A model generated the notes under the pieces. The model did not search any database, was not told where the DNA came from, and saw only the letters and a program-made list of their open reading frames with translations. From a virus, in the IMG/VR virus record IMGVR_UViG_3300046000_004453, positions 1 to 22,478 of that record: a stretch of DNA of 22,478 bases. The stretch is one strand, 5' to 3'. How positions within the stretch are numbered: the stretch's first letter is position 1; every line of letters starts with the position of its first letter. The position numbers were made by a program, and so were the translations under genes. Below, piece after piece: positions 14,351 to 21,999 of this stretch.

Positions 14351-14979
14351 TTAACGAACCCCCTATTTCCTCGGTCGTTGAGCCGGATATGCGGAGACTG
14401 TTGGATAATTATATGACTCTTTCAGCTCTAAAGCTGAACTGCCACCGGATCGGCACCATCGTTTCTTTTGATTCTACTAAGCAGACGGCATCCGTCCAGA
14501 TCGCTGCCCTTGCAGTTTTTGGCGACAAGACTGTGCCGTATCCCGTCCTGACTCAATGTCCGGTGTTCGTACCCTCTGGCGGTAACGGATGCTTGACCAT
14601 GCCGGTCAGTCCGGGCGATTCCTGCCTCGTCCTGTTTAACGACCGCGACATCGACAACTGGTACGAGTCGGGCGCGGTTACGGCTCCCAACACTGCACGC
14701 ACGCACGACCTAAGCGATGGACTGGTGATCGTGGGGTTCAGGCATCAGGCCAACCCCATCGTCGATTACTCGGTGGACGTGGAAATGCGACACGGCACCG
14801 CCATTGTCGGACTGGAAGATAGCGGCAAAATAAGTATCCGCAATCAAGATACTACCTTGAAAAACGTGCTGACTACCCTCATAACCGCGCTAAACAAACT
14901 AGATGAGAAGTCACCCAGCGGCAGTGCAGCCGTACAGATTGCTGACGTGAATACGCTCATTTACCAACTCCTCAAATGA
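14347..14979 (+). CDS. Baseplate spike protein, gp138/Mu gp45-like
   Basis: 210 aa from an ATGA overlap. This is the central spike at the tail tip. Residues 30-140 match the gp138 N-terminal (OB-fold) domain: IGTIVSFDSTKQTASVQI, YPVLTQCPVFVPSGGNGCLTMPVSPGDSCLVLFNDRDIDNWYESG, then ARTHDLSDGLVIVG. Residues 145-170 (MRHGTAIVGLEDSGKISIRNQD) are the start of a short beta-helix needle. The protein ends in a helix (LKNVLTTLITALNKLDEKSP) after which family members often have more needle repeats, so the spike is short. No His-x-His iron site of the kind seen in phi92 gp138 tip domains is visible. The gene ends in an ATGA overlap with the tailspike gene. Confidence 0.85.
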   Translation: MINEPPISSVVEPDMRRLLDNYMTLSALKLNCHRIGTIVSFDSTKQTASVQIAALAVFGDKTVPYPVLTQCPVFVPSGGNGCLTMPVSPGDSCLVLFNDRDIDNWYESGAVTAPNTARTHDLSDGLVIVGFRHQANPIVDYSVDVEMRHGTAIVGLEDSGKISIRNQDTTLKNVLTTLITALNKLDEKSPSGSAAVQIADVNTLIYQLLK

Positions 14980-17900
14980 AGATCATCACGGGCCTATCGG
15001 AGCAACCGAAACAACAGTCCACGCTCGTCCTTGCCGACGGGACTCGGGCAGTTTGGTCGATCTCCTACGTCTCACAGCAGACGGGTTGGTTCTACGATCT
15101 GAGTTGGAATGGCACGGTGATCGCCACCGGTCAGCGCATGGTGTCCTCCCCGAACATCCTTCGGCAGTACATCAACAAAATCTCTTTCGGCATCGCGGTC
15201 GTTTCGCCCAATCAGCTCGAACCGACGACCCAGACGGCGTTGGTCGATGGCACCGTCACCTGCTATCTCCTCGAAGGCGCGGATCTTCAAGCGATCGAGA
15301 CGACGATATTTAACGCCCCCGCCGGTCAAGTGCAGCCCGTTGGCTCGACGACTGCGGGTTTGCCCGTCGTGGTGCTACCGGCGAACTGGGGGCCAGCGGG
15401 CGGGGATCTCGCGTATGCGTATCCCAATCCCCAAGTCATCGCCATGCACGACGGCACCGGTCAGCGGTTGGCCTTTGGTACGGTTGCGGATAACCAGTTT
15501 CTTAAACGAGTCGGAGCAACCGTCGTCGGGGCTACCGTTGCTCCCGGCACTGGCGATGTCACCGGCCCAGCTTCCTCGACCATCGGCAATGTCGCGCTGT
15601 GGGCAGATGCAGCCGGTACGGAGATTGCGGATGGCGGCACTCTCGGTACGGCGGCGTTCGCCAACAGTTCTTCTTTTCTCGGCGCTACTGCCGCCGCCTC
15701 GGGCGACCTGTCCGGTAATTACCCCGGCCCGAATGTCGCAGCCATCCACACTACCTCTGACGGCGGAACCCAGCTCACGATTGGCGCGATTGCCGACGGA
15801 GAGTATCTTGTTCGCAGCGGTGGTACTTTAATTGGCAGCGTCCCCAGTGGTGCTGGTGACGTGTTCGGCCCCAGCTCGACGGTAACAGTCGGCACTGTGG
15901 CGCTATTCGCTACAACCGACGGCAAGACCCTCGGGCCATCGAGCATCACGCTAGGCACCATCGCTTCTCAAGCGGCAAGCAACGTCACGATCACCGGCGG
16001 CTCGATTGCCGGTGCGGTGATTACGTCGGGTGTGGGTGGCTCGATCAGCGGCGTACCGATCAACGGTTCGACCATTGGTGCCGTTACTGCCAGCAGTGGC
16101 AGATTTACTTCCGTAGTTTCAACCGGCAACATCTCCGCTTCTGGAACGATTACTGCCACCGGAGCGATTGGAGCTTCTAACTTTAGCGGCACTTCCAGTG
16201 GCACTAATACGGGAGATCAAACGATCTCAATCATTGGCGATGTTACAGCGTCGGGCAGCACCGGCGTTCTCACCTCTACCGTCACCCGTATTAACGGTCA
16301 GGCTTTGGCGACGCTGGCAACCGGTATCCTCAAAAACACTACTAGCACCGGCGTTCCCAGCATCGCGATTGCTACTGATTTTCCGACGCTTAATCAAAAC
16401 ACTACGGGCAATGCGGCTACGGCTACCGCTCTGGCAAACGCCCGCACGATTGGTGGCATCAGTTTCAACGGTACGGACAATGTTACGTCATTCCCTGTGC
16501 CCGGGCCTATCGGTGTCACTACACCAGCGGCAGGTAATTTTACGTCTATCGGCGTTACGACACAAGGTACCGGCGCGTTCACGACATTGAGCGCGAGTGG
16601 AACGACAACTATTGGGACTAACGCAGCGGCTGGTCGCCTTATTATAAATGGCCCATCAACCGCTTCAACAGGTGCAACTTTAACTGGTCAATTTGCTGGA
16701 ACGGATAAATTTATTATTGGCACTCAAAATGCAATTTATGGCGGAACAAGTGCTAATCTAATTATTCGCAGCATTTCGGATAATGTTTTAATCGGCGCGG
16801 CAGGAACAGAGATGGCTACCTTTTCCTCCACCGGACTCGCTGTTACTGGCGCGTTGTCGAGCACCACAGGAGCCAACTTTGCGACGAGCAGCGGAGCGGT
16901 TAATATTGGCACGGCCACTTCTGTAACAGATACAAGGCTCACCGTTCAGGCTACTGGGGATTACTCTCCCGCGATTTCTGTAAGAGGAAATGCAAGTGCC
17001 GGAAATTGGGCGCGAATGGATTTAGTTAATCCCAATACGGCTGGGCCGATGATCTTTGCTCAAGTCGCCAGTGGTGAAACCATTTTTCGCAACGAGGGAA
17101 CCAATTCATCAATCTATCTTCAAACCGCTGGTGGCGTAACTCGCGCCACGGTTTCAACCACCGGCCTCGCCGTGACTGGGGCGTTGAGCGCGACTGGAAT
17201 TGTTACTGCTGGTGACTATTTTAACGCAACTGCGGCGGACAATGGTTATCGTTTAAGCGGCACAACAATTATTGGCGGCAGCGGAACTAACCTTTTTATT
17301 AAAGGAGCAACTTCAGTAAATTTTCAGGTTCCAAATGGCACAACGGTTGGCACCTTCTCCTCCACCGGACTCGCGGTGACGGGAGACGTATATCCTTCAA
17401 CTCTTACTTTTAATCGAGGCGGGGGAGCTGCATGGGATAGCAACGGTATTCGTTTTCAAATTGATGGAACGACGTATGGAAAATTAGCACTTAATGACGT
17501 TGGTGTTTTGAGAACCGACTGCTCTATTATGTCCACCGGACTTTCGGTGACGGGCAACGTGTCTGCTTCTGGATTGCTTACCGGAACCCTAACCAACTCC
17601 ACGGGTCTTCCTCTTTCTACGGGCGTTACTGGCTTTCTTCCAATCGCCAATGGTGGCACCGGACTTACGTCTCTTGGTACGGCGGGACAAGTATTGCGAG
17701 TCAATGCTGGCGCAACGGCTTTGGAATACGCTACCATCAGCAGCGGCAGTGGTACGGTTACGAGTGTTTCGGTTGTAAACGCTAACGGCTTTGATGGCAC
17801 GGTTGCAACCCCAACGGTAGCTGCCGCCATCACCTTAAAGACGACGGTCAATGGAATCTTAAAGGGCAATTCAACCAGCGGGGTTGTTAGCGCGGCTACC

Positions 17901-19472
17901 TCTGGAACAGATTACGCTCCGGCTACCTCGGGTAGCTCAATTCTTTATGGCAACAGCGCGGGCGGATTTAGCAACGTCACCGTTGGAACGGGGCTTACTT
18001 TTACCAGTGGTACTCTTACGGCTACGGGCGGTAGCAGCAGTGGGGTATTTAACATCGTAAGTTATGGCGCGTCTCCTTCTGCTAGTACCGCCACAAATAC
18101 CACCGCTATTCAAAATGCTATCAACGCTGCTTGCAGCGCCACTAATGGCGGTGCGGTGTATGTTCCTGCGGGGAGCTATAATACTAACAAATTAACGGTT
18201 TCTTCTGCGGGTAAAGCCATCGTTATTTTTGGAGATGGGGATTGTTCTATACTTCGGGCACAAGATTCCACGGGGCTATTGGTATTCACCGATACTTCTA
18301 ATTACGCTACTTTTGGGGTACACGATTTATTTTTGCAATGCGATGTATCTTGTTTGGCTTTGAAATTTAATTGCCAACCTACTGCCGCTATTCATGTCCG
18401 AAATTTAGTACAAATAAACAGGATAACAGTTACTGCAGGAAATACAAATTGGACGGGAGCTATAGAAGCCAGCAATGCCTCCAATATGTTAATAAGTAAT
18501 TCCCTTTTTGAAGGGGGAAGTCAATCGGTGGTATTGGGAAATACTGCAGTAAAATTTACTTCTATTTGCGTAAATACCCTCATATCAAATTGTAACTTTA
18601 ATTTTTGGACGTATGGTATTTATTGCGACGTTTATCAAGAAGGCGTGTTTATTTCTAATAGCTATTTTATTGCCAATTTAATAAGCGCATATTTTAGCCG
18701 ATCTAGTGATGCTCTCCGCATTGCTTCGCTACAATTTACTAACTGTAATTTTGATGCTAGAGCGGGTAGTTTCTCTAGCACAACTTCCATGAATTTGCCC
18801 AGTGTGGGAGGATCAGTTACTATGACTATCCCCACAAATTTAACCTCAATCGTTACGGCTGCGGGTCAATATATGCGGGCTATTGCCGATGGCTCAAATT
18901 ATTTTGAATTTCAAATTTCTGGATATACTCCCTCAACTGGAGTAATTACCGGAACAGCTACAAACGTCACTGGAACCCCCGGCAGCGGCCCATATGCGTC
19001 TTGGGGAATACAAACTATGAACAATGTTTATAGCATCCAGACCAACAATGTTCAAGGACTGCTGTGTAATAATTGTTATTTTATTGGGGGATCTGATACC
19101 AGTGGTAATCTTCGGCTTACTCAAACTCAGTTTTCTGCCATAACGGGAAGTAAATTTTTTAATAGCGGAGCATACGGAATTAGTTTAGAAAACTCCGATC
19201 CAGCCGTATATGTCCCAACTAGCCCCACTGATCCAACTCTTCAACAAAGTGCTTGCAACGCCGTAGCCATAACTGGAAATAGTTTCTATGGTTCGGCATA
19301 TTCTGTAAAAGTTGCGTCGAAGAATATGAACATCGTTTTTCAAAATAACGTGAGATCTTTGGCTTATGGCGGTAATACCGTTCCTTATCAATCCGCATAC
19401 ATGGCTCCGGTGAATCTAAATTCCTCAGATGCCAGCCCCGGAGTTAGCTTCGGAAATTATATCCAACCATGA
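14976..19472 (+). CDS. Baseplate plug domain fused to a giant tailspike with beta-helix
   Basis: 1498 aa in one frame, the largest gene in the window. Residues 1-108 look like the stand-alone baseplate plug protein (TLVLADGTRAVWSISYVSQQTGWFYDL...NILRQY...DGTVTCYLLEG). Residues 142-330 hold two 90-100 residue repeats, followed by shaft repeats of common phage type: TGNAATATALANARTIGG, four STGLxVTG units, FLPIANGGTGLTSLGTAGQVL and GTVTSVSVVNANGFDGTV. From about residue 1023 the protein starts a pectate-lyase-like right-handed beta-helix (FNIVSYGASPSAST...TTAIQNAINAAC...GGAVYVPAGSY), a fold used by host-polysaccharide depolymerase spikes. Catalytic residues cannot be placed. The beta-helix DNA is far more AT-rich than its neighbours. 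It starts and ends in ATGA overlaps. Confidence 0.8.
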   Translation: MKIITGLSEQPKQQSTLVLADGTRAVWSISYVSQQTGWFYDLSWNGTVIATGQRMVSSPNILRQYINKISFGIAVVSPNQLEPTTQTALVDGTVTCYLLEGADLQAIETTIFNAPAGQVQPVGSTTAGLPVVVLPANWGPAGGDLAYAYPNPQVIAMHDGTGQRLAFGTVADNQFLKRVGATVVGATVAPGTGDVTGPASSTIGNVALWADAAGTEIADGGTLGTAAFANSSSFLGATAAASGDLSGNYPGPNVAAIHTTSDGGTQLTIGAIADGEYLVRSGGTLIGSVPSGAGDVFGPSSTVTVGTVALFATTDGKTLGPSSITLGTIASQAASNVTITGGSIAGAVITSGVGGSISGVPINGSTIGAVTASSGRFTSVVSTGNISASGTITATGAIGASNFSGTSSGTNTGDQTISIIGDVTASGSTGVLTSTVTRINGQALATLATGILKNTTSTGVPSIAIATDFPTLNQNTTGNAATATALANARTIGGISFNGTDNVTSFPVPGPIGVTTPAAGNFTSIGVTTQGTGAFTTLSASGTTTIGTNAAAGRLIINGPSTASTGATLTGQFAGTDKFIIGTQNAIYGGTSANLIIRSISDNVLIGAAGTEMATFSSTGLAVTGALSSTTGANFATSSGAVNIGTATSVTDTRLTVQATGDYSPAISVRGNASAGNWARMDLVNPNTAGPMIFAQVASGETIFRNEGTNSSIYLQTAGGVTRATVSTTGLAVTGALSATGIVTAGDYFNATAADNGYRLSGTTIIGGSGTNLFIKGATSVNFQVPNGTTVGTFSSTGLAVTGDVYPSTLTFNRGGGAAWDSNGIRFQIDGTTYGKLALNDVGVLRTDCSIMSTGLSVTGNVSASGLLTGTLTNSTGLPLSTGVTGFLPIANGGTGLTSLGTAGQVLRVNAGATALEYATISSGSGTVTSVSVVNANGFDGTVATPTVAAAITLKTTVNGILKGNSTSGVVSAATSGTDYAPATSGSSILYGNSAGGFSNVTVGTGLTFTSGTLTATGGSSSGVFNIVSYGASPSASTATNTTAIQNAINAACSATNGGAVYVPAGSYNTNKLTVSSAGKAIVIFGDGDCSILRAQDSTGLLVFTDTSNYATFGVHDLFLQCDVSCLALKFNCQPTAAIHVRNLVQINRITVTAGNTNWTGAIEASNASNMLISNSLFEGGSQSVVLGNTAVKFTSICVNTLISNCNFNFWTYGIYCDVYQEGVFISNSYFIANLISAYFSRSSDALRIASLQFTNCNFDARAGSFSSTTSMNLPSVGGSVTMTIPTNLTSIVTAAGQYMRAIADGSNYFEFQISGYTPSTGVITGTATNVTGTPGSGPYASWGIQTMNNVYSIQTNNVQGLLCNNCYFIGGSDTSGNLRLTQTQFSAITGSKFFNSGAYGISLENSDPAVYVPTSPTDPTLQQSACNAVAITGNSFYGSAYSVKVASKNMNIVFQNNVRSLAYGGNTVPYQSAYMAPVNLNSSDASPGVSFGNYIQP
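15399..15965 (+). repeat. Tandem ~100-residue repeat in the tailspike N-terminal shaft
   Basis: Two diverged copies: residues 142-230 and 242-330. They align as GGDLAYAYPNPQVIAMHD / SGDLSGNYPGPNVAAIHT, ADNQFLKRVGATVVGA / ADGEYLVRSGGTLIGS, GDVTGPASSTIGNVALWAD / GDVFGPSSTVTVGTVALFAT and GTLGTAAF / ITLGTIAS. Spacing and order of motifs are the same in both copies. Confidence 0.8.
16827..17562 (+). repeat. Four dispersed STGLxVTG repeats in the tailspike shaft
   Basis: TCCACCGGACT-type units at 16827, 17158, 17361 and 17532 encode SSTGLAVTGALS, STTGLAVTGALS, SSTGLAVTGDVY and MSTGLSVTGNVS. Each precedes or follows a variable segment, so they mark the joints of a modular shaft, and their DNA similarity gives sites for recombination. 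Confidence 0.8.
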
Positions 19473-19831
19473 TCTTTCGAGCCATAGATTCCACTAACGA
19501 CTGGTCGTTCGGCAACGGCGTGCAAAGCTACTTTCGCAACGAGAAAGCCATTGCCGCCAACTTGAAGACCCGACTGCAAGTCTGGCTGGGCGAGTGCTTC
19601 TTTGCCACAGCGGATGGCATCGACTGGCGCAATCTGCTTGGGGGTAAGAACCCCGCCGCTCAGCAAGGCATCGTCCTGCAATGCCGTACCGTCATCGTGC
19701 AAAGTTACGGAGTGGTGCGGGTCAATTCCGTGACACCTACCTTCAATGCCGCTTCGCGAGCCTTGACCGTGACCTACAACATTGACACGATCTTTTCTAG
19801 AAACGTGACCAACGCCGTTCAACTTCTCTGA
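19469..19831 (+). CDS. Baseplate wedge / sheath initiator, gp25/Mu gp46-like
   Basis: 120 aa starting at ATGA (19469-19472). The N-terminal pattern DWSFGNGVQSYFRNEKAIAANLKTRLQVWLGECFFATADGIDWRNLLGGKN matches gp25-like and Mu gp46-like wedge proteins ('wlfG......~~~AI...I.tRL.~~~gE~ff~~~~GiDw~~ll~'). The C-terminal part (QCRTVIVQSYGVVRVNSVTPTFNAASRALTVTYNIDTIF) is the usual second half. In T4, gp25 links wedges to the first sheath ring. The gene lies directly before baseplate J as expected. GC content returns to the general level (35 of 60 bases in 19561-19620) immediately after the AT-rich tailspike. Confidence 0.85.
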   Translation: MIFRAIDSTNDWSFGNGVQSYFRNEKAIAANLKTRLQVWLGECFFATADGIDWRNLLGGKNPAAQQGIVLQCRTVIVQSYGVVRVNSVTPTFNAASRALTVTYNIDTIFSRNVTNAVQLL

Positions 19832-19833
19832 CC

Positions 19834-21018
19834 ATGCCTAACGCCATCGACAGTTCCGGTCTGACGATTCAGACAACTCCCGAGATCATCGCGGAGATCC
19901 TTGACGGCGCTCCCGGCTATCCGGGTATGCGCCAGATCTACGGTGCGGACATCAACGTCGATGCCAACTCGCCCGACGGTCAGATGGTGAACATCATCGC
20001 GCAAGCGAAGACGGACGTGCTGGAACTCTCACAGCAAATTTACAATTCGTTCGATCCAGACAAAGCGGTGGGCACGTCCCTCGATGCCCGCTGCGCGATC
20101 AACGGTGTCATCCGTAATGCTGGCACCAAAACAATTCAAAGCGTCGTCGTCACGACGGATCGGGCGCTGACATTGCCCGGCCTCGATACCTCCGTCACGC
20201 CGTTCACGGTTGCGGATACGAGCGGCAATCAATACCAGCTCGTCTCGACGTATGCCTTCGTAGGCGCGGCTTCGACCTCGTTAGTTTTTCAAGCGGCGTT
20301 GATTGGTGCGGTCAGCTCTCTGCCCAACACGATCATCTCCATTGTGACGGTTACGCTGGGCGTTACCGGCGTCAACAATCCCGCGACCTACACGACGTTG
20401 GGTCTCAACGAAGAAACCGATTACGCTCTGCGCATCCGTCGTCAGAAGTCGGTCGCTTTGCCCAGCCAAGGCTATCTCGAAGGATTGATTGGCGCACTGC
20501 TCGACACGACCGACGTCACCGAGGCAATGGTGTACGAGAACGACACTAACACGATTGACGCCAACGGCATCCCCGGTCACTCGATTTGGTGCATCGTGAA
20601 AGGCGGCACGAACCAAGCCGTTGCCAATGCGATCTACGTCAAACGCAATGCCGGTTGCGGCATGAAGGGAACCGTTACGGTGTCCGTGCCTCAAGTAGAT
20701 GGAACGTACTTTCCCATCAAATTTGATCGGCCTACTTCCCAAAACCTTTACATCTCGTTCGACATTATTGCGGTCACAGGTTCGGTCGATGCCAACTTCA
20801 TCCGCAGCCAGATCCTCGCTCAACTCAGCTACACGATTGCTCAACCTGCCGTGGCTTCCGAAATCACTTCATTGGTCGAGTCGATTGCGCCCAATGGTTC
20901 AATCAGCGACATGGGTGTGAGCGACGATGGTATCACTTACGTTTCTCTCCTCGATACCGCCGCCATTAACAATCTCTGGGCTTTAGCTTCTGCCCGAATC
21001 ATTATCAATGGCAGCTAA
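19834..21018 (+). CDS. Baseplate J-like protein
   Basis: 394 aa starting 2 bases after the wedge stop. Baseplate J proteins (Mu gp47, P2 gpJ) form the outer wedge ring. The N-terminal LTIQTTPEIIAEILDGAPGYPGMRQIYGADINVDANSPDGQMVNIIAQAKTDV is typical ('Gp....~I~~~~~~~~~~~~g~~~~~~~~sp~gql~~i~A'), as are TSLDARCAINGVIRNAGT, GLNEETDYALRIRRQKS, YLEGLIGALLDTTDVTEAMVYEND and the C-terminal region ANFIRSQILAQLSYTIAQPAVASEITSLVESI. The length is normal. It overlaps the next gene by 11 bases. Confidence 0.88.
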   Translation: MPNAIDSSGLTIQTTPEIIAEILDGAPGYPGMRQIYGADINVDANSPDGQMVNIIAQAKTDVLELSQQIYNSFDPDKAVGTSLDARCAINGVIRNAGTKTIQSVVVTTDRALTLPGLDTSVTPFTVADTSGNQYQLVSTYAFVGAASTSLVFQAALIGAVSSLPNTIISIVTVTLGVTGVNNPATYTTLGLNEETDYALRIRRQKSVALPSQGYLEGLIGALLDTTDVTEAMVYENDTNTIDANGIPGHSIWCIVKGGTNQAVANAIYVKRNAGCGMKGTVTVSVPQVDGTYFPIKFDRPTSQNLYISFDIIAVTGSVDANFIRSQILAQLSYTIAQPAVASEITSLVESIAPNGSISDMGVSDDGITYVSLLDTAAINNLWALASARIIINGS

Positions 21019-21955
21019 TCTCGCCAACGTAATTTCGTATTACTGCGATCTGCTTTTGCTCCAGTACAAATGGCAGACCCGTGCGCGGGCTAACATCGCC
21101 ATTTACTCCAAGCAAGCGGTCGGAGACTTGGTGATTCAAGACATCGACGACGCTTTCAACATCAACACGGCTATCGGCGTCCAGCTCGACACGCTGGGCA
21201 AATACGTCGGTGTTCCTCGCAACTCTGGCCCGCCCGAGGATCTGCCCTACTATGGTTTTTGGGATTATCTTATTACGGTTCCGTCTGAACAAAACACGAA
21301 CGGGTTTCGCGATTACACCAATACCTCGACCAACGCTGCGGCGATATTTTACAACTATTCGGATTACGGCACCCGCAACACGGATCTCACGGATGCAGCG
21401 TATCGCCTAGCAATCCAGCTTAAAATCATCCTCAACTCCAACAACAGCACGTTGGCGTCGATTCAAGATTACCTGCATACCTTTTTCCCCGGTCTCGTCC
21501 TCTTGGCGGATAACGCTGACATGACCATGACGTACACGATCCAAGAAGGTACGCCACTTCCCTTGGAGACGTTGAAGGCTTTCCTGCCTAAACCAATGGG
21601 CGTCAGTCTTACCTTCCTTACCCTGACTGCTTCGTTGTCGTCCTCGACCTCAACTAAAACGGTGACGGGTGGTTCGGGTACTATTACGATTACCACGGAC
21701 ACGCCTATCTCAGTAACTGTTACCAATGGTGTCGAACCCTATTCGTACAACTGGCAGTTGCTTACTTCAAGTGGTGCCACTTCTGGATATGTTACTGAGG
21801 CAACTGTCCCCGATGGATCTTCGACTTACTTTACCCGTATTGCCCCTCTTGATACCACGAACGTCACTACTTGGCGTTGCGTAGTAACTGATTCTCGCGG
21901 ACTCATCGCCACTGCTCAACCTTTGACGGTCACTCTGGCGAATCAGAATGTTTAG
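21008..21955 (+). CDS. DUF2612 (gp48-like) baseplate wedge protein with C-terminal Ig-like domain
   Basis: 315 aa. Residues 1-205 read as DUF2612: INTAIGVQLDTLGKYVGVPRN, GFWDY, LTDAAYRLAIQLKIILNSNNSTLASIQDYLHTFFPGLVLLADNADMTMTYTI and FLPKPMGVSLTF. This protein follows baseplate J in many contractile-tailed phages and is the likely gpI/gp48 counterpart that connects baseplate wedge and fibre. Residues 217-315 are an added beta-rich domain (ITITTDTPISVTVTNGVEPYSYNWQLL, then TTWRCVVTDSRGLIATAQPLTVTL) with the Trp and Cys spacing of Ig-like or PKD-like domains. Such surface domains are often exposed on virions and may bind polysaccharide weakly. The overlap with baseplate J is 11 bases. Confidence 0.82.
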   Translation: MAANLANVISYYCDLLLLQYKWQTRARANIAIYSKQAVGDLVIQDIDDAFNINTAIGVQLDTLGKYVGVPRNSGPPEDLPYYGFWDYLITVPSEQNTNGFRDYTNTSTNAAAIFYNYSDYGTRNTDLTDAAYRLAIQLKIILNSNNSTLASIQDYLHTFFPGLVLLADNADMTMTYTIQEGTPLPLETLKAFLPKPMGVSLTFLTLTASLSSSTSTKTVTGGSGTITITTDTPISVTVTNGVEPYSYNWQLLTSSGATSGYVTEATVPDGSSTYFTRIAPLDTTNVTTWRCVVTDSRGLIATAQPLTVTLANQNV

Positions 21956-21971
21956 TAATCCGCTTGAACTA

Positions 21972-21979
21972 ACTTAACG
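21972..21979 (+). promoter_or_regulatory. CTTAAC-type leader motif before the fibre gene
   Basis: ACTTAACG in the 44-base gap, 20 bases before the ATG at 22000. It shares only the CTTAAC core with the others and is further from the start. No Shine-Dalgarno sequence is present in this gap, and I see nothing else in it. Confidence 0.25.
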
Positions 21980-21999
21980 TCTCCACTAATTCGATACCC

